From: Cyclina sinensis
Lineage: Eukaryota; Mollusca; Bivalvia; Venerida; Veneridae
Assembly: GCA_012932295.1 (NCBI GenBank)
Contig: JAAONU010000002.1
Coordinates: 15,909,388 to 15,973,387 of the forward strand
Length of the DNA stretch: 64,000 bases
Direction of reading: 5' to 3'
How positions within the stretch are numbered: the stretch's first letter is position 1; the number at the start of each line of letters is the position of its first letter. Made by a program: the position numbers and the translations under genes. The notes beneath the pieces were generated by a model. That model did no database searches and had not been told where the DNA came from. It saw only the letters and a program-made list of their open reading frames with translations. Positions 46,292 to 58,889 of the stretch are shown piece after piece.

Positions 46292-46721
46292 AGAGGCTGT
46301 ACTCCAGATTGGACATAAAATTTTTTTTTCCATAAATTATATATTTAGATGTCGTGAGATTATAACAACATAATATTTTACTTCAAAACTGATTATAAAA
46401 GTCAAAATAGAATAAAAAAATATTTTCGCTCCAGCCTGATCTGAACTCTGGACCCTCATGTTAACAAAATATTTCCGACGCTTTTACTGTCACCACCATC
46501 GCCGCATGTGATATTACAGATATTTACTTTAAATCTTATACGATATAGTTATACCGTCGCGTTACGGTATAGCACTTTGAAAGGGAAAAAAATCAATTTA
46601 TAATGTAATTTTTGACTTATTTTTTGTCAGTAAGTTATTTTTTAAGCATTAGTCATAAATATTACAAGAAATCTATAATACAAGAAAACTTTCTTTTTTT
46701 GTCATCTGGAGCACAGCCCCT
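46292..46721. mobile_element. TTAA-flanked MITE, copy 2 (inverted relative to copy 1)
   Basis: A 430-bp element between two TTAA sites (46288-46291 and 46722-46725). At the matching point of segment P copy 1 (about 38236) there is one uninterrupted TTAA, giving a filled/empty pair. The ends AGAGGCTGTACTCCAGAT and AGGGGCTGTGCTCCAGAT pair as inverted repeats. No coding capacity. Confidence 0.95.
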
Positions 46722-47039
46722 TTAAAATCTTTTTACATCCCATCTGTAAATAACTTGATTATATCATCAAAATGTACAACATGTACTACACACGTGTACA
46801 ATTGTTTAGGTTAATTTATACACTTATTATTTATCTTATTTCAAAACAATGTGCGCCGCCTTTAATGCTTTGCATCAGAATTAATCTTGTAATTTGCTTG
46901 TATGCATCACCTAGCAATGATCACTGTGAAATAAAACTCAAGGTAAATATTTCAGCATGTGAACAAAACACAATTATCGCTTGTATCGTATGTATCTAAT
47001 GTTAAAATATAAAGGTCATTGCATAAAAAAATGATAAGT

Positions 47040-47345
47040 TATGAAGATTTGAAAATTTAACCCTTAACCTTAATGGTCAATATTGAATATGGGTCAGGGT
47101 CATGCGTCAAATGAAGCACGTCAAATGAATAACAAGTGTTCATATGTACATCATTTCCAAATATGAAGGCCATGGTTTTAACAATAATGAACTTATGAAG
47201 GTTTAAAAAATTAACTGTCAAGGTCAGACTGGCTTCAAGGTCAAATATCAGCTTGTCAGATGATAAACTATGTTCAGATAATTCATATGCCCGAATATGA
47301 AGGTTATAGCTTAAACATCAATGAAATTAAAAAAGTTTAAAAATT
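47040..47345. repeat. Degenerate repeat with 'caaggtcagg' blocks
   Basis: Two diverged units of about 150 bp with blocks like 'atatgaaggccatggttttaacaataatgaa' and 'tcaaggtca'. It is related in style to the GACCTTGACC family at 21918-22930. Confidence 0.6.
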
Positions 47346-47743
47346 TGACATGTTGTCCCTCTTGGCTGGGACAATTTGAACCAAGGGGTCAGGCTTTGAA
47401 CAAACTTATTAAATGTCTACTAGAGCATGCTTCATGCAAAATATCAAACCATGTGGTTTTGGAGACAGAGAGTTTAAAGTTTTCAGTATTATACCTCTAT
47501 ATAAAATTGTGCCCCCGGGGCGGGGCCAATTTGATCCCGGGGGTCATTATTTGAACAAACTTGGTACAAGTCCACTAGGTAATGCTTCATGCAAAATGTC
47601 AAAGGTCTAGGCCTGACAGATCTGAAGAAGAAGATTCTTAAATTTTTCTCTATATATCTCTATACAACAATATGTGTCCCTGGGGTTTGGCAGATATGAT
47701 GCAAAGGGCCATGATTCGAACAAACTTAGTAGAGGTCCACTTG
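47346..47743. repeat. Degenerate 'gaccccaggggcat' family repeat
   Basis: Two to three units of about 180 bp: 'gggtcattatttgaacaaacttgg', 'tccactaggtaatgcttcatgcaaaatgtc' and 'gcccccggggcggggcc'. It joins the 79-bp satellite directly at 47744. The frames across it are not genes. Confidence 0.8.
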
Positions 47744-50700
47744 ATCAGTGCAGACGGCAAGTTTTGACAGAACAGCTTTCTTACAAGAAGCAGTATCGAC
47801 AGACGGTTTATTAGCCGTTTTGATGGTTTACAAACAGATTCGATCAATCCAGACGGCAGGTATTGGCAGAGCAGCTTTCTGTATAGATAGCAGTATCGGA
47901 GGATTGTTTATAAGCAGTTTCGGTCAATCCAGACGGCAAGTTGTAGATAGCAGTATAGACAGATGGTTTATAAGCACTTCTGTCAGTGCAGACGACAAGC
48001 ATTGGCAGTGAAGCTTTCTTTTAAGATATCAGTATCGGCAGATGGTTTATAAGTAGTATCGGTCAGTGCAGACGGCAAGTATTGGCATAGCTGCTTTCCG
48101 TATAGAAGGCAGAATTGACAGATGGTTTATTAACAGTTTTGGTAATTGAAGACGGCAAGTATCGGCAGAGCAGATGTCGTAACTGATAGCAACTTCGACA
48201 GATGGTTTATAAGCAGTTCTGGTCAGTGCAGAGGGAAGTATTTGCAGTGCATCTTTGTAGACAGCAGTATTGACCGATGGTTTATAAGCAGTTTCGGCCA
48301 GTGCAGACGGCAAGTATTGGCAGAGAAGCTTTTTTTTAAGAAATCAGTATCGGAGGATGGTTTATAAGCAGTTTTGGTCAATCCAGATGGCAAGAATTTG
48401 CAGAGCAGTTTTCCTTATAGATAGCAGTAACGACCGATGGTTTATAAGCAGTTTTGGTCAGTGCAGACGGAAGTTTTTGCAGAGCAGCTTTCTTTATAGA
48501 TAGCATTATCGACAGATGGTTTATAAGCAATTTTGGTCAGTGCAGACGGAAGTATTTGCAGAGCAGCTTTCTGAATAGATAGCATTATTTGCCGATGGTT
48601 TATAAGCAGTTTTAATCAGTGCAGACGGAAGTATTTGCAGGGCAGCTTTCTTTACAGAAAGCAGTATTGACAGATGGTTTATAAGCAGTTTCTGTCAGAG
48701 GAGACGGAAGTATTTGCAGAGCAGCTTTCTCAATAGATAGCATTATCGACAGATGGTTTATAAGCAGTTTTGGTCAGTGCAGACGGAAGTATTTGCAGGG
48801 CAGCTTTCTTTACAGATAGCAGTATTGACCGATGGTTTATAAGCAGTTTCTATCAGAGAAGACGGAAGTATTTGCAAATCAGCTTTCTGAATAGATAGCA
48901 TTATCGACAGATGGTTTATAAGCAGTTTTGGTGAGTGCAGACGGCAAGTATTGGCAGAGCAGCTTTCTGAATAGATAGCAGTATTGACTGATGGTTTATA
49001 AGCAGTTTTGGTCAGTGCAGACGGAATTATTTGCAAAGAAGCTTTCTGAATAGATAACAGTATTGGCCGATGGTTTATAAGCAGTTTTGGTCAGTGCAGA
49101 CGGAAGTATTTGCAGAGCAGCTTTCTGAATAGATAGCATTATCGACAGATGGTTTATAAGCAGTTTTGGTCAGTGCAGACGGACGTATTTGGAGAACAGC
49201 TTTTTGAATAGATAACAGTATCGACAGATGGTTTATAAGCAGTTTTGGTCAGTGCAGACGGAAGTATTTGCAGAGCAGCTTTCTTTATAGATAGCAGTAT
49301 TCGCCGGTGGTTTATAAGCAGTTTCGGTTAGTGCAGACAGAAGTATTTGCAGAGCAGCTTTCTTTATAGATAGCAGTATTGACCGATGGTTTATAAGCAG
49401 TTTCGGTTAGTGCAGACGGAAATATTTGCAGAGCAGAGTTCTGTATAGATAGCAGTATCGACCGAAGGTTTATAAGCAGTTTCGGTCAGTGCAGACGGAA
49501 ATATTTGCAGAGCAGCTTTCTGTATAGATAGCGGTATCGACCGATGGTTTATAAGCAGTTTCGGTTAGTGCAGACGGAAGTATTTGCAGAGCAGCTTTCT
49601 GTATAGATAGCAGTATTGGCCAATGGTTTATAAGCAGTTTCGGTAGGTGCAGACGGAAGTATTTACAGAGCAGCTTTCTGAATAGATAGCATTATCGACA
49701 GATGGTTTATAAGCAGTTTTGGTCAGTGCAGACGGAAGTATTTGCAGAGCAGCTTTCTGAATAGATAGCAGTATTGGCCGATGATTTATAAGCAGTTTTG
49801 GTCAGTGCAGACGGAAATATTTGCACAGCAGGTTTCCTAATAGATAGCAGTATCGACCGATGGTTTATAAGCAGTTTCTGTCAGTGCAGATGGAAATAAT
49901 TGCAGAACAGCTTTCTTTATAGATAGCAGTATTGGCTGATGGTTTATAAACAGTTTTGGTCAGTGCATACGGAAGTATTTGCAGAGCAGCTTTCTGAATA
50001 GATAGCAGTATTGGCCGATGGTTTATAAGCAGTTTTAGTCAGTTCAGACGGAAGTATTTGCAGAGCAGCTTTCTGAATAGATAGCATTATCGACAGATGG
50101 TTTATAAGCAGTTTTGGTCAGTGCAGACGGACGTATTTGCAGAACAGCTTTTGAATAGATAGCAGTATCGACAGATGGTTTATAAGCAGTTTTGGTCAGT
50201 GCAGACGGAAATATTTGCAGAGCAGCTTTCTGTATAGATAGCAGTATTGGCCGATGGTTTATAAGCAGTTTCGGTTAGTGCAGACGGATGTATTTGCAGA
50301 GCAGCTTTTTTTATAGATAGCAGTATTGGCAGATGGATTATAAGCAGTTTCGGTTAGTGCAGACGGAAATATTTGCAGAGCAGAGTTCTGTATAGATAAC
50401 AGTATCGACCGATGGTTTATAAGCAGTTTCGGTTAGTGCAGACGGAAGTATTTACAGAGCAGCTTTCTGTATAGATGACAGTATCGACCGATGGTTTATA
50501 AGCAGTTTCGGTTAGTGCAGACGGAAGTATTTACAGAGCAGCTTTCTGTATAGTTAACAGTATCGACCGATGGTTTATAAGCAGTTTCGGTTAGTGCAGA
50601 CGGAAGTATTTACAGAGCAGCTTTCTGTATAGATAACAGTATCGACCGATGGTTTATAAGCAGTTTTGGTTAGTGCAGACGGAAGTATTTACAGAGCAGC

Positions 50701-51101
50701 TTTCTGTATAGATAACAGTATCGACCGATGGTTTATAAGCAGTTTCGGTTAGTGCAGACGGATGTATTTGCAGAGCAGCTTTCTGTATAGATAACAGTAT
50801 CGACCGATGGTTTATAAGCAGTTTCGGTTAGTGCAGACGGAAGTATTTACAGAGCAGCTTTCTGTATAGATAACAGTATCGACCGATGGTTTATAAGCAG
50901 TTTCGGTAGGTGCAGACGGAAATATTTGCACAGCAGGTTTCCTTATAGATAGCAGTATCGACCGATGGTTTATAAGCAGTTTCCGTCAGTGCAGACGGAA
51001 ATATTTGCAGAGCAGCTTTCTGTATAGATAGCAGTATTGGCCGATGGTTTATTAACAGTTTCGGTTAGTGCAGACGGAAATATTTGCAGAGCAGTTTTCT
51101 G
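47744..51101. repeat. 79-bp satellite array, about 42 units
   Basis: The unit contains GATGGTTTATAAGCAGTTTT, 'ggtcagtgcagacggaagta', 'tttgcagagcagctttctg' and 'tatagatagcagtatcgacc'. The first units (47744-48420) are the most diverged ('ggcaagtattggcagagc'). Units at about 50420-50890 are almost identical to one another, so that block was homogenised recently. The array continues as a short remnant after the inserted element (52201-52222). Confidence 0.97.
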
Positions 51102-51105
51102 TATA

Positions 51106-52200
51106 GACCGTTCCATAATTAATCAATTGACCGCTGCCATTATGAAGATCACGTGACCGGCTGCCATTAAAGGACTGCCTTATCTCGCTATGATACGTAA
51201 GTTCTGTATATATCTGTTAACTTTAGTACATTTCAAGGTGACATACTGCCTTATATCTCGTGAATTTTGTTGCAGAATAAACATAATTTAATTGTATTAT
51301 TATAACTATTTTATATGTTTTATTTCTGACTTGAACATAGCATTAACTTGAATTATCTAACACATGAAAGACTGTTAAAAAGACCATGGACTGTCTAAAG
51401 TGGATGCTTGAGTTGTGTGAATCATATAATATGTGTGAAATACAAATAATATTGAAAGCACTGTTTTCCTTTTCGAATTTTGAATTTTTGATTTCAATTA
51501 TTTGAACAACTCTGAAAGCTCACAAAATGGACAAAACATCTCGCTAATCAACCACATGTTCACTTTATTTAACTAAAACTTGCTTTGATAAAGTTTCAAA
51601 GAATACTTGACAATAGATATGCGCTATTTAGCGCTTCTTTAATTTCAAGCTGTTTTTTGTCTTTCGCGGTGTCCTGTGATGAAGGAATGTGGTTAAGTAA
51701 TATAGGGGTGACATACTGCCTTTGTTTTGATAAGTCACCGTTAATTGTCATTGTCGGTCTTGCTTGATCAGTCACAACAAAACACTGTAATAACGAAATT
51801 TGCTAGGCTATAAAACATGGGCTTTATTTGTTCCTGATTGTAAAATGAAATTCAAAACTATATATTCTTCCTTAAAAGCAAGATTTTCAAGAAAAAGAAT
51901 TAATTTACCGGAGAATATCACAAGACCTTTATTTAACAGTTCAATTGATTTAGATGTAGATCGCTTACAAATATACTTTTTTTCAGTTAAAAGACCTTGG
52001 GATAGATCTTTGCTGATAAGAAATGCTTCATGTTGTTAATATGTATCTGTTTCTCTAACATACAACGTCACAATCACATTACAGCTATAAAAATGGGACT
52101 TTTTCTAACCTCCGCATTATTAAACTGCTTCAATCTGCGCAGTCCCTTAATGGCGGACGCAAGGGAGGTAATCAGGTAGGTACTAATTTCTGGAACGGTC
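51106..52200. mobile_element. 1,095-bp TIR element inserted in the satellite
   Basis: The ends GACCGTTCCATAATTA and (right, reverse complement) GACCGTTCCAGAAATTA are inverted repeats. A second inner inverted pair 'ccattaaaggactgc'/'ccattaagggactgc' lies about 60 bp in. TATA flanks both sides (51102-51105 and 52201-52204), and a normal satellite unit shows one TATA there, so a 4-bp target duplication is supported. Short frames at 51585-51767 and 51800-52039 show no transposase motif and lack ATG starts or homology I can name. Superfamily unknown. Confidence 0.88.
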
Positions 52201-52204
52201 TATA

Positions 52205-53160
52205 GATAGCAATATCGGCAGTACGTTAAAACTTCATGTTAACTTCAGGATTATGTCGATATTATGATTATATTCATTGTTTTTTTGCGGCAAGCGTTAA
52301 TTTTTGGCATTTGCTCCTAAACAGACCTGCAGCATGCAATTAACATCATGCAGAAAAAACATTCACTGAAAAAAGCACATAAGCTCATTTTGTGTAGAAA
52401 TCGCTATTTTTATGTGTAAGGGGAAGACAAGGAAATAACGTGTCCAGAAGCAACAATAACCATTTCATTCAACATATTTCAAGAAATGTATTTCCGCTTG
52501 ATTCACGAATTCAAAAACGAGTCGAGTGCTTTTTAAGTTTATATAGTTTGCAGTAAAGAAAAACAGCATTTTCGGATGAATGTATATTCATTGTACTGTG
52601 TTATTTAGATAAAGTGTAACTTGAAACTTTTTTTTCAATAAAACATATACGACCTTATATCGATGGGTTTGTGTAAAAAAATTGGTATTTCTTTCTCATT
52701 TCATTTGAAGTTACGGTAGTTTTACACAGAACCCTTGATGTGCAAAGCAGTATTTAATGACAAAGCAAAAACCGTCTCAAAGTAGGGCGGACAGCAAAGG
52801 TTCCGCTCAAATTATTTCTTCAGACCCTTTCAATTCATTCGATTCAATTCATTTATATTTGTTATTGCAAATGTCAGTATTACTTCAGATGCACCATGTG
52901 GAATAGATACAAGCAAGCCAACACACTAGCAGACGATTTTTTTACAATTGTAATTTGTTCCGCCGGACGTCCGCACAAGAAAAAGGTCTAGTCTTTCTTT
53001 AATGTAGTAATGAAGTAAAGTATTTCCTTTCTAATAAAAATTTTCACTTACAAGTTGAGGAAACAAATTGGTCCTTATTTAACAAGGAACAAGCAGACTC
53101 ACTTGTTCGCCTTGCATAGCCAGTCCAGAGCTTTGACTGTTTAAGGCAACAAAAAAATCA
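52205..53160. other. Satellite remnant, then non-coding sequence
   Basis: A remnant of the 79-bp unit continues to about 52222, followed by AT-rich sequence with no recognised feature. Confidence 0.5.
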
Positions 53161-53162
53161 TG

Positions 53163-53345
53163 TTTAGACCCTTCTTTCCTTACTTCCTCCTTTCTTCATA
53201 TCTTCTTTCACTTAATTTTACGTCTTTCTTTGTTTCTTTTTTCTTTCTTTCCACCTTTCTTTATAATTTATTCTTTCGGGTTGTCTGCCTGGCCTTCTTT
53301 CTTGTTTAATTCCTTTCTATCATTCCGTCTTACTCTATTTTTCTT
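53163..53345. repeat. Pyrimidine-rich TTTC/CTTT tract
   Basis: About 180 bp made mostly of C and T with TTTCTTTC words. It could form triplex DNA. The minus-strand frame across it is low complexity. Confidence 0.8.
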
Positions 53346-53399
53346 TTTTATGTACCCAAAGGGTGGCATATAGTAATCGAATTGTCCGTTCGTCAGTTC

Positions 53400-54400
53400 T
53401 TCAGTCTGTCCGTGTGTCCTCGTTTGTCCGGAGCATAACTCCAAAAGTATACAAGGCATTGACTTCAAACTTGGAATATAACTTGATAGTGGTGAGTGGA
53501 AGTGCAGTTCACAAAAGCAATTACTCTAGCCATGCATATGCCCGAGTTATCTCCCCTTTTTCTGTTTTCCTTGTCCGGTCAAACTTGGAATACAGATTGT
53601 TGGTGATAAGGCGGAATGCAGTGCACAAGAACCATAACTTCAGCTAACTACATATTGAATAATCTCCCTTCTCACTTTTGCTTGTCCTTGGCATAGCTCA
53701 AAAAGTATTGGAGATATCATCTTGAAACTTCATAGATAAATAGATCCTAGGAAAATTGCAGTGCTCAGGAATCACAACTGTCTTTTGCACAAGTTTGGAA
53801 TTATTGCCCTTTAAAATTGTTCATACTTAATTTTTGTCTCGGGCCTAACACAAAAAGTATTGGAGATATCATCTTGAAACTTCATAGATAAATAGATCTC
53901 ATTGAGGCAAAGTGAAGTTTACAAGAACCATAACTCTTTTTACCATTATTTTGGAATTATTGTCCCTTGAAATGTTTCATACTTAATTTTTGTCCGGGGT
54001 ATGACTGAAAAAGCATTGGAGATATCAACTTGAAACTTCTTGGATAAATAGATCTTATTGAGAAGTGCAGTGCCGAAGAACACAACTCTCTTTTGCATAA
54101 TTTTGGAGCTGTTGGGTTTTGTTTGTCCGGGGCATAACTCAAAAACTGTTGAAGGTATCAACTTGAAACTTCATCGATAAATAGATCTCACTGAGGAGAA
54201 GTGCAGTGCCCAAGAACCATAACTCTCTTTTTTGCATAATTTTGGAATTATTTCCCTTTTTAATTTTTCATACTTTATTTTAATCCGGGCAAATAGTAAC
54301 ATGTTCCCATAATATAAATACTGACAAAACGGCATGCAAGGGGTTTTGGCACCAGTACAGTGGCAGTTATAGTTTTCACAGGCTGTATTTTTTTGCACAA
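53400..54400. repeat. Degenerate 150-bp tandem repeat ('ccataactc' family)
   Basis: Six or so diverged units with the same order of blocks: 'tgtccggggcataactcaaaaa', 'ttggagatatcaacttgaaactt', 'atagataaatagatctcattgag', 'aagtgcagtgcccaagaaccataactct', 'ttttggaattattgcccttt'. I associate this family with bivalve genomes (from memory). Non-coding. Confidence 0.85.
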
Positions 54401-54769
54401 ATGATCAAGGTAGCATCAAGTTATAAGGTACCATGACTGTGACCATTGCCTTGTTTCTTGGCCATTCGTGTCTGTGACACATTTCTTGTTTTTCTTATTT
54501 TAAAACTTTTTCCCTTCTTTTTTAAACCTTCAATTATTCAATCTGCATAAAATTATCAATCTGATAAGTTATGTAGCAAACAAACGAATGAATGAATTTA
54601 ATTTATGTTTCTGTTGATGTGGACTTTGAATTCCGTTAAATTCAGTTTAGCCTTGTCTTTAACATTATGAAATTGAAACACGAATTTAACGATAGCAAAA
54701 TCTTCGTTTTAAGATTCATCTGTACTCGGAAGATTTTTTGGGCAGAATATTATAACCTGTTTAAATAAT

Positions 54770-55060
54770 CAGCTTTGTTCGAAAGACGCATGAATATTAA
54801 ACAAACATTCGAAGTTCCAACTTTCATTTTCGAATGCATTTTCGAGTGCCCAGTGACATTTTGAATGAACTCCCGACATGAATATCAATCTACCAAAGAA
54901 GAGTCCATTTCGAATGAACTTCCAAATATCTATCTCATAACTTGATTTGTTGATAAATTGAGCTAATGATTGTCCAAGAAAAAGTGCATTGAACTTTTGC
55001 ATTTCCAGCGAACAGACGTGAATTTCGAATGATTTATTGAATATCTACTTTATTGCCAGA
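54770..55060. repeat. Weak tandem similarity, 'ttcgaatg' units
   Basis: Blocks like 'attttcgaatgcattttcgagtg' and 'ttcgaatgaacttcc' recur at irregular spacing and loosely resemble the units at 42893-43345. Probably an old decayed array. Confidence 0.35.
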
Positions 55061-55164
55061 ATAACAATTTTAATGAACTACTTACTGTATGTCTAACTGA
55101 CAGAATGGAATTTTATTTCGTTCAGAATAATAAAATTCGTCTAAAATGAGATACGACTTTGAAC

Positions 55165-55176
55165 CGCGCATGCGCA
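55165..55176. promoter_or_regulatory. Perfect NRF1 consensus site
   Basis: CGCGCATGCGCA fits YGCGCAYGCGCR exactly. GC-rich palindromes are rare in this AT-rich DNA. No transcript start is recognisable beside it. Confidence 0.35.
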
Positions 55177-55469
55177 TCAATTTGCTTCTAGAAAACAAGG
55201 AGGTAGCTCAAAGTAAAGTTCATCCAATATTGAAGTTAAGGTTTTAAAATACTAATAAACATTTTGTCAGTCCTCATTATTTTGAGCTTTTTGAATACTA
55301 TCCTATGAAAAAATATTGACTATATAAGACACTTTTACCATGGGAGTTTCAAGAAATGACTGATATTCACTGCATACATCACCCCAACTGAATGTGTTTA
55401 TATAGTACAGAGAAACACATGGTCTAAATATACTAAATATCTGAAGAAGATTTTATATTTTAAACAAAT

Positions 55470-56450
55470 ATGACCATCGGAGCGGGGTCTGTTTCGACTC
55501 CAGGAGCACAATTGAAATTATCTGGGTAGGGGAAGTTTAGATGATGCTACATGAATAATATCTAAGCACTAGTCCTTGTGGTTTCAGAGAAGAAGAGTTT
55601 TGAAGTATTCCCTATATATATGCCTATGCAATATATAGTAACCTACGGGACAGGGTCATAATTGATCCCAGGGACATAATTTAAACAGTCTTGGTAGATG
55701 ATCTTTATACAAAATATTTAAGCTTTAGGCTTTGTGGATTCAGACAATTTACAAGAAGATTGTCAAAGTGTTTCTTTCTGCCGCAATAGCAAGCAGAATT
55801 CTTGGTGGAATTCAATTCTTTGAAACCTTTTGGTAAAGAAGTAGACGACGGACGAAAGACGCCTGACGGAAAGCGATCATAACATCTCACTCTGAGCATC
55901 ATGCTCAGGTGAGCTAAGAAGTGACTCCTGGGAGTTTAAAATCGGTGCACTAATTTGATCACTTTTGTTCCAAATCATTAGACATCACTACATGGTAAAT
56001 ATTTAAGCTATAGGCCTAATGTTTTAGACAAGATTAAAAAAACAACATAAATTAGGTAAGTGACTCTTAGGGAGGGGTCAGTTTTGACCGTAGGGTCATG
56101 ATTGGAACAATTTCTGTGGAGGACCAACAAACAATGCCGGTCTAGTCCTTGTGGGTTCTCACACGAAAAATTTAAAAGTAGTTTTTTTTCTATTAGGGTC
56201 ATCATTTGAACAATTTCAGTAGAGGTATACTAGTACTTTATAATGCTACACACTAACTCAAAGCTCAGTGGTTTCAGAGACGAAGATTTTTATAGCGCTC
56301 CCTCTATTTGTCTATGTTAAAAAGACAGTAACCCATTGGGCCAATAGTGACCACAGCGATGTGATTTTATTAATCTTGGTAGAGATCCGTAGAACATACT
56401 ACAAACCAAATTTATTTCTGAGCTCTTGGCCTGGTATGACAAAAAGATTT
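55470..56450. repeat. Degenerate 'gaccccaggggcat' family, 4-5 units
   Basis: Units of about 180-200 bp: 'gggtca..tttgac', 'tgaaca..cttggtagag', 'ctaagctctaggccttgtggtttcag', 'aagaagatttt' and 'tatgcctatg'. Near 55845-55910 it carries 'gacgacggacgaaagacgcctgacgg', 'catgctcaggtgagcta', a common tail of this family. Confidence 0.82.
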
Positions 56451-58889
56451 TAATAGGTTTTCAGTCAAGCTACCAAGTAACCAGAGGTCTAAATGAAATG
56501 AAATTCTTTTAATAATTTTGATAATTTTTTATGCAAGAAACATCTCCTTCGTGTTTCACTGAATTTGCCCCAGACATTTTTAAAAGAAAGTTATGGAGGA
56601 TGCATGAGCCGGATAGTTCTCACCCCGAATTTGGATCAGTTGAGCTAAAAAACAAAAATACTAATTATTAATAAAATTTGAATTAGTCACTTTAAAGCGG
56701 TGTAAGATTAAAAATCTGATAATGAACCCGTAAATATTTTTTTGTTAACCACGTTAAAAGGATACCATAAGTAGTATAATAAAAACATTCAGTCAGTAAA
56801 CAAGTAAAGAAACTTTAAACCAAATCATGAAAAAGTCAAAATATTCTACAAAAAGGAGACAATTCAATCGGGCGTGCCGTGTTTAAATACAATGGTATGT
56901 ATTAGACAAGAATTTCAAATGTTTCCCTCAATAGAGGGGCGAATGAATGGGCTCACAAAAGTGGGTGCATTCAGGCGTTAAGGTCATCACGTCAGATTTC
57001 CCATCCACCCAAATCGTGTCGAAGGGCGTATTCCTCAGTAATATCAAATAACAAGGTATATGGTAGAAAGCTAGATTTTTGCATATTCGTATTTAGTACT
57101 TGACATGCGAGGATGTAGGAATTAGGAACTTGAAATTTGATATACAAGTGAGTAAAAATATTTATTTCATTTATTACAGATTTAACTTTATCATTTAGGA
57201 ATATCTATTGAATAAATGTAGTAAAATAAAAAGCCGGTGTTCGTTTGACGATTTTTCTGTAAATGGTAAAAAAAGCAAAATAATTACATTAATATCTACT
57301 ATCCTTTAATATGATAGATAAAAAATCCATAACATTTTACTATAATTGTTTCAATAATTTAAAAGAGTATTTTCTTTATTTTGTATTTGATAAAAATACA
57401 TCATCTTAAAGTCAAAATTTTGAAGATATTTTCTGAGATCGTAAAAAGACGGAACATTTCAAAGAGTGAAAATTAGGGCGTTTCCTTGGTTTAACGTTCT
57501 ATTCTGAAACATTTTAATAAAATAACGATGGAATCGCAAAATATGGTGTCTGCGATACATAGAAAATTAGAACTTAAGACGGTGTACTTATATTAATAAA
57601 TATTTATAAAAAACTGACGCATAACATCTGATATATTAAGGCAGAAATTTAACTCTTTTTGCCAGGGTATACCTGTGTGTTTTTTGTGACAATAACTGTT
57701 GCAGTGTGCGGTGCAGTAAAGCATGACCAACCTGCTGACGGTTGACCATCTGTTTGTTTTAGAGTGTCTTTCGAAGCATACGTGATTAATACCCAGTATA
57801 TTTTGTTAAATATGTTGAAAAACGGCAAAAAACTCTATAAAAAAAGAAAAAAAAGGAAACAAAACTTTGCTTATTCTCTGCATGTAGAACCCGAAGCTTG
57901 CTGGTAGCTGCAAACTGATTTACAGATCAGTGACTTTGATGATGGAAATGTGTTCTTTAATTTGCAACCCCTTTGTTAAGAAAAGGATAGTCGTGAGAAT
58001 GATTTTTTTTTTTTGCGTTTCGTGAAAAGTGAAAAGTTCATCATAATACCTCGTACGGGTGGTTTTTCATTTCCTCTCCGTGAGTCAAATGTCAAAGGTA
58101 ACCGATACAGCCACAATTGTTATTGGTATCCTACTGTTCGTTACCAACCTTAAAGAAGAAACTTAAAACAAAAAGAAACTTAAAACTAAAAGAAACTAAA
58201 AAAACGAAAAGAAAAAGACAGAAGAGAAGAAGAAAGAGTATGTCACCAATCTATGCTCTCAGTTGATCGTGTCCGCCTCTGTTAAATGTCCCTATTCATC
58301 GCAAGACTTAGCTTGAAATCAAGATTTTTTTGTCGTTTATAATCAGAGCTAAACTGCTTTTATTTTTCAACTTGGCCGTGGAGGTAAGAGCGGCTTCAGA
58401 TTTCAAATTTTGAACACGTTTTAATTGTTATATTTGAAAGTTAAACGTTTTCATTTCTATAAATTAATTCAAATTCAGTGATCAAACCTGCCATCAAAAC
58501 AAATGAATCATTGGGATACACATTACTTCAAATAAAAAAAAAAGAAAACAGATTTGTAGTAGCTTCAGACATATTTAAATATCAGAATGCCAGATTTATT
58601 TCAATTATAAAAGAATTTCTTCCATACTGGTGAAAGAATGTCCATCTGAGACATGTTAATAGTATGTCAGAAAGAATGTTATTTGGAATTGACAGATTTT
58701 CTGACCTTTCGCCAACAAACAAATAAGATACGTGGAACTTTAATACTGTCCTGCAGTTTTGACCAAATAAGAAGGCTGAGCATTTTCTTATTTCCTTCTT
58801 GAACTTACAACATTTTACCTCACTGGTAACTTCAGGAATATTTTTCCTTAGAAGATATGACTTAAGACTAAAGGTGTGCAATGCAGTAC
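56451..58889. other. Non-coding; one A/G-rich tract
   Basis: No credible gene. An A/G-rich tract with AAGAAACTTAAAA words lies at 58145-58240. The minus-strand frame 58582-58974 (130 codons) starts with GTG and has no recognisable domain. Confidence 0.45.

Larger units (their letters stand above)
44213..46889. repeat. Segment P, copy 2 (2.2 kb plus a MITE insertion)
   Basis: Homologous to 36183-38403. Compared with copy 1 it has a 430-bp MITE at 46292-46721, and the 3' hairpin stem is decayed (TTTAATGC against GCATCAGA). The flanks differ from those of copy 1. Confidence 0.88.

Noticed and set aside
51585..52039. Two short frames inside the 1,095-bp TIR element as a transposase
   Set aside because: At 60 and 79 codons they are too short, the second starts at TTG, and no DDE, zinc-finger or other transposase motif is visible.
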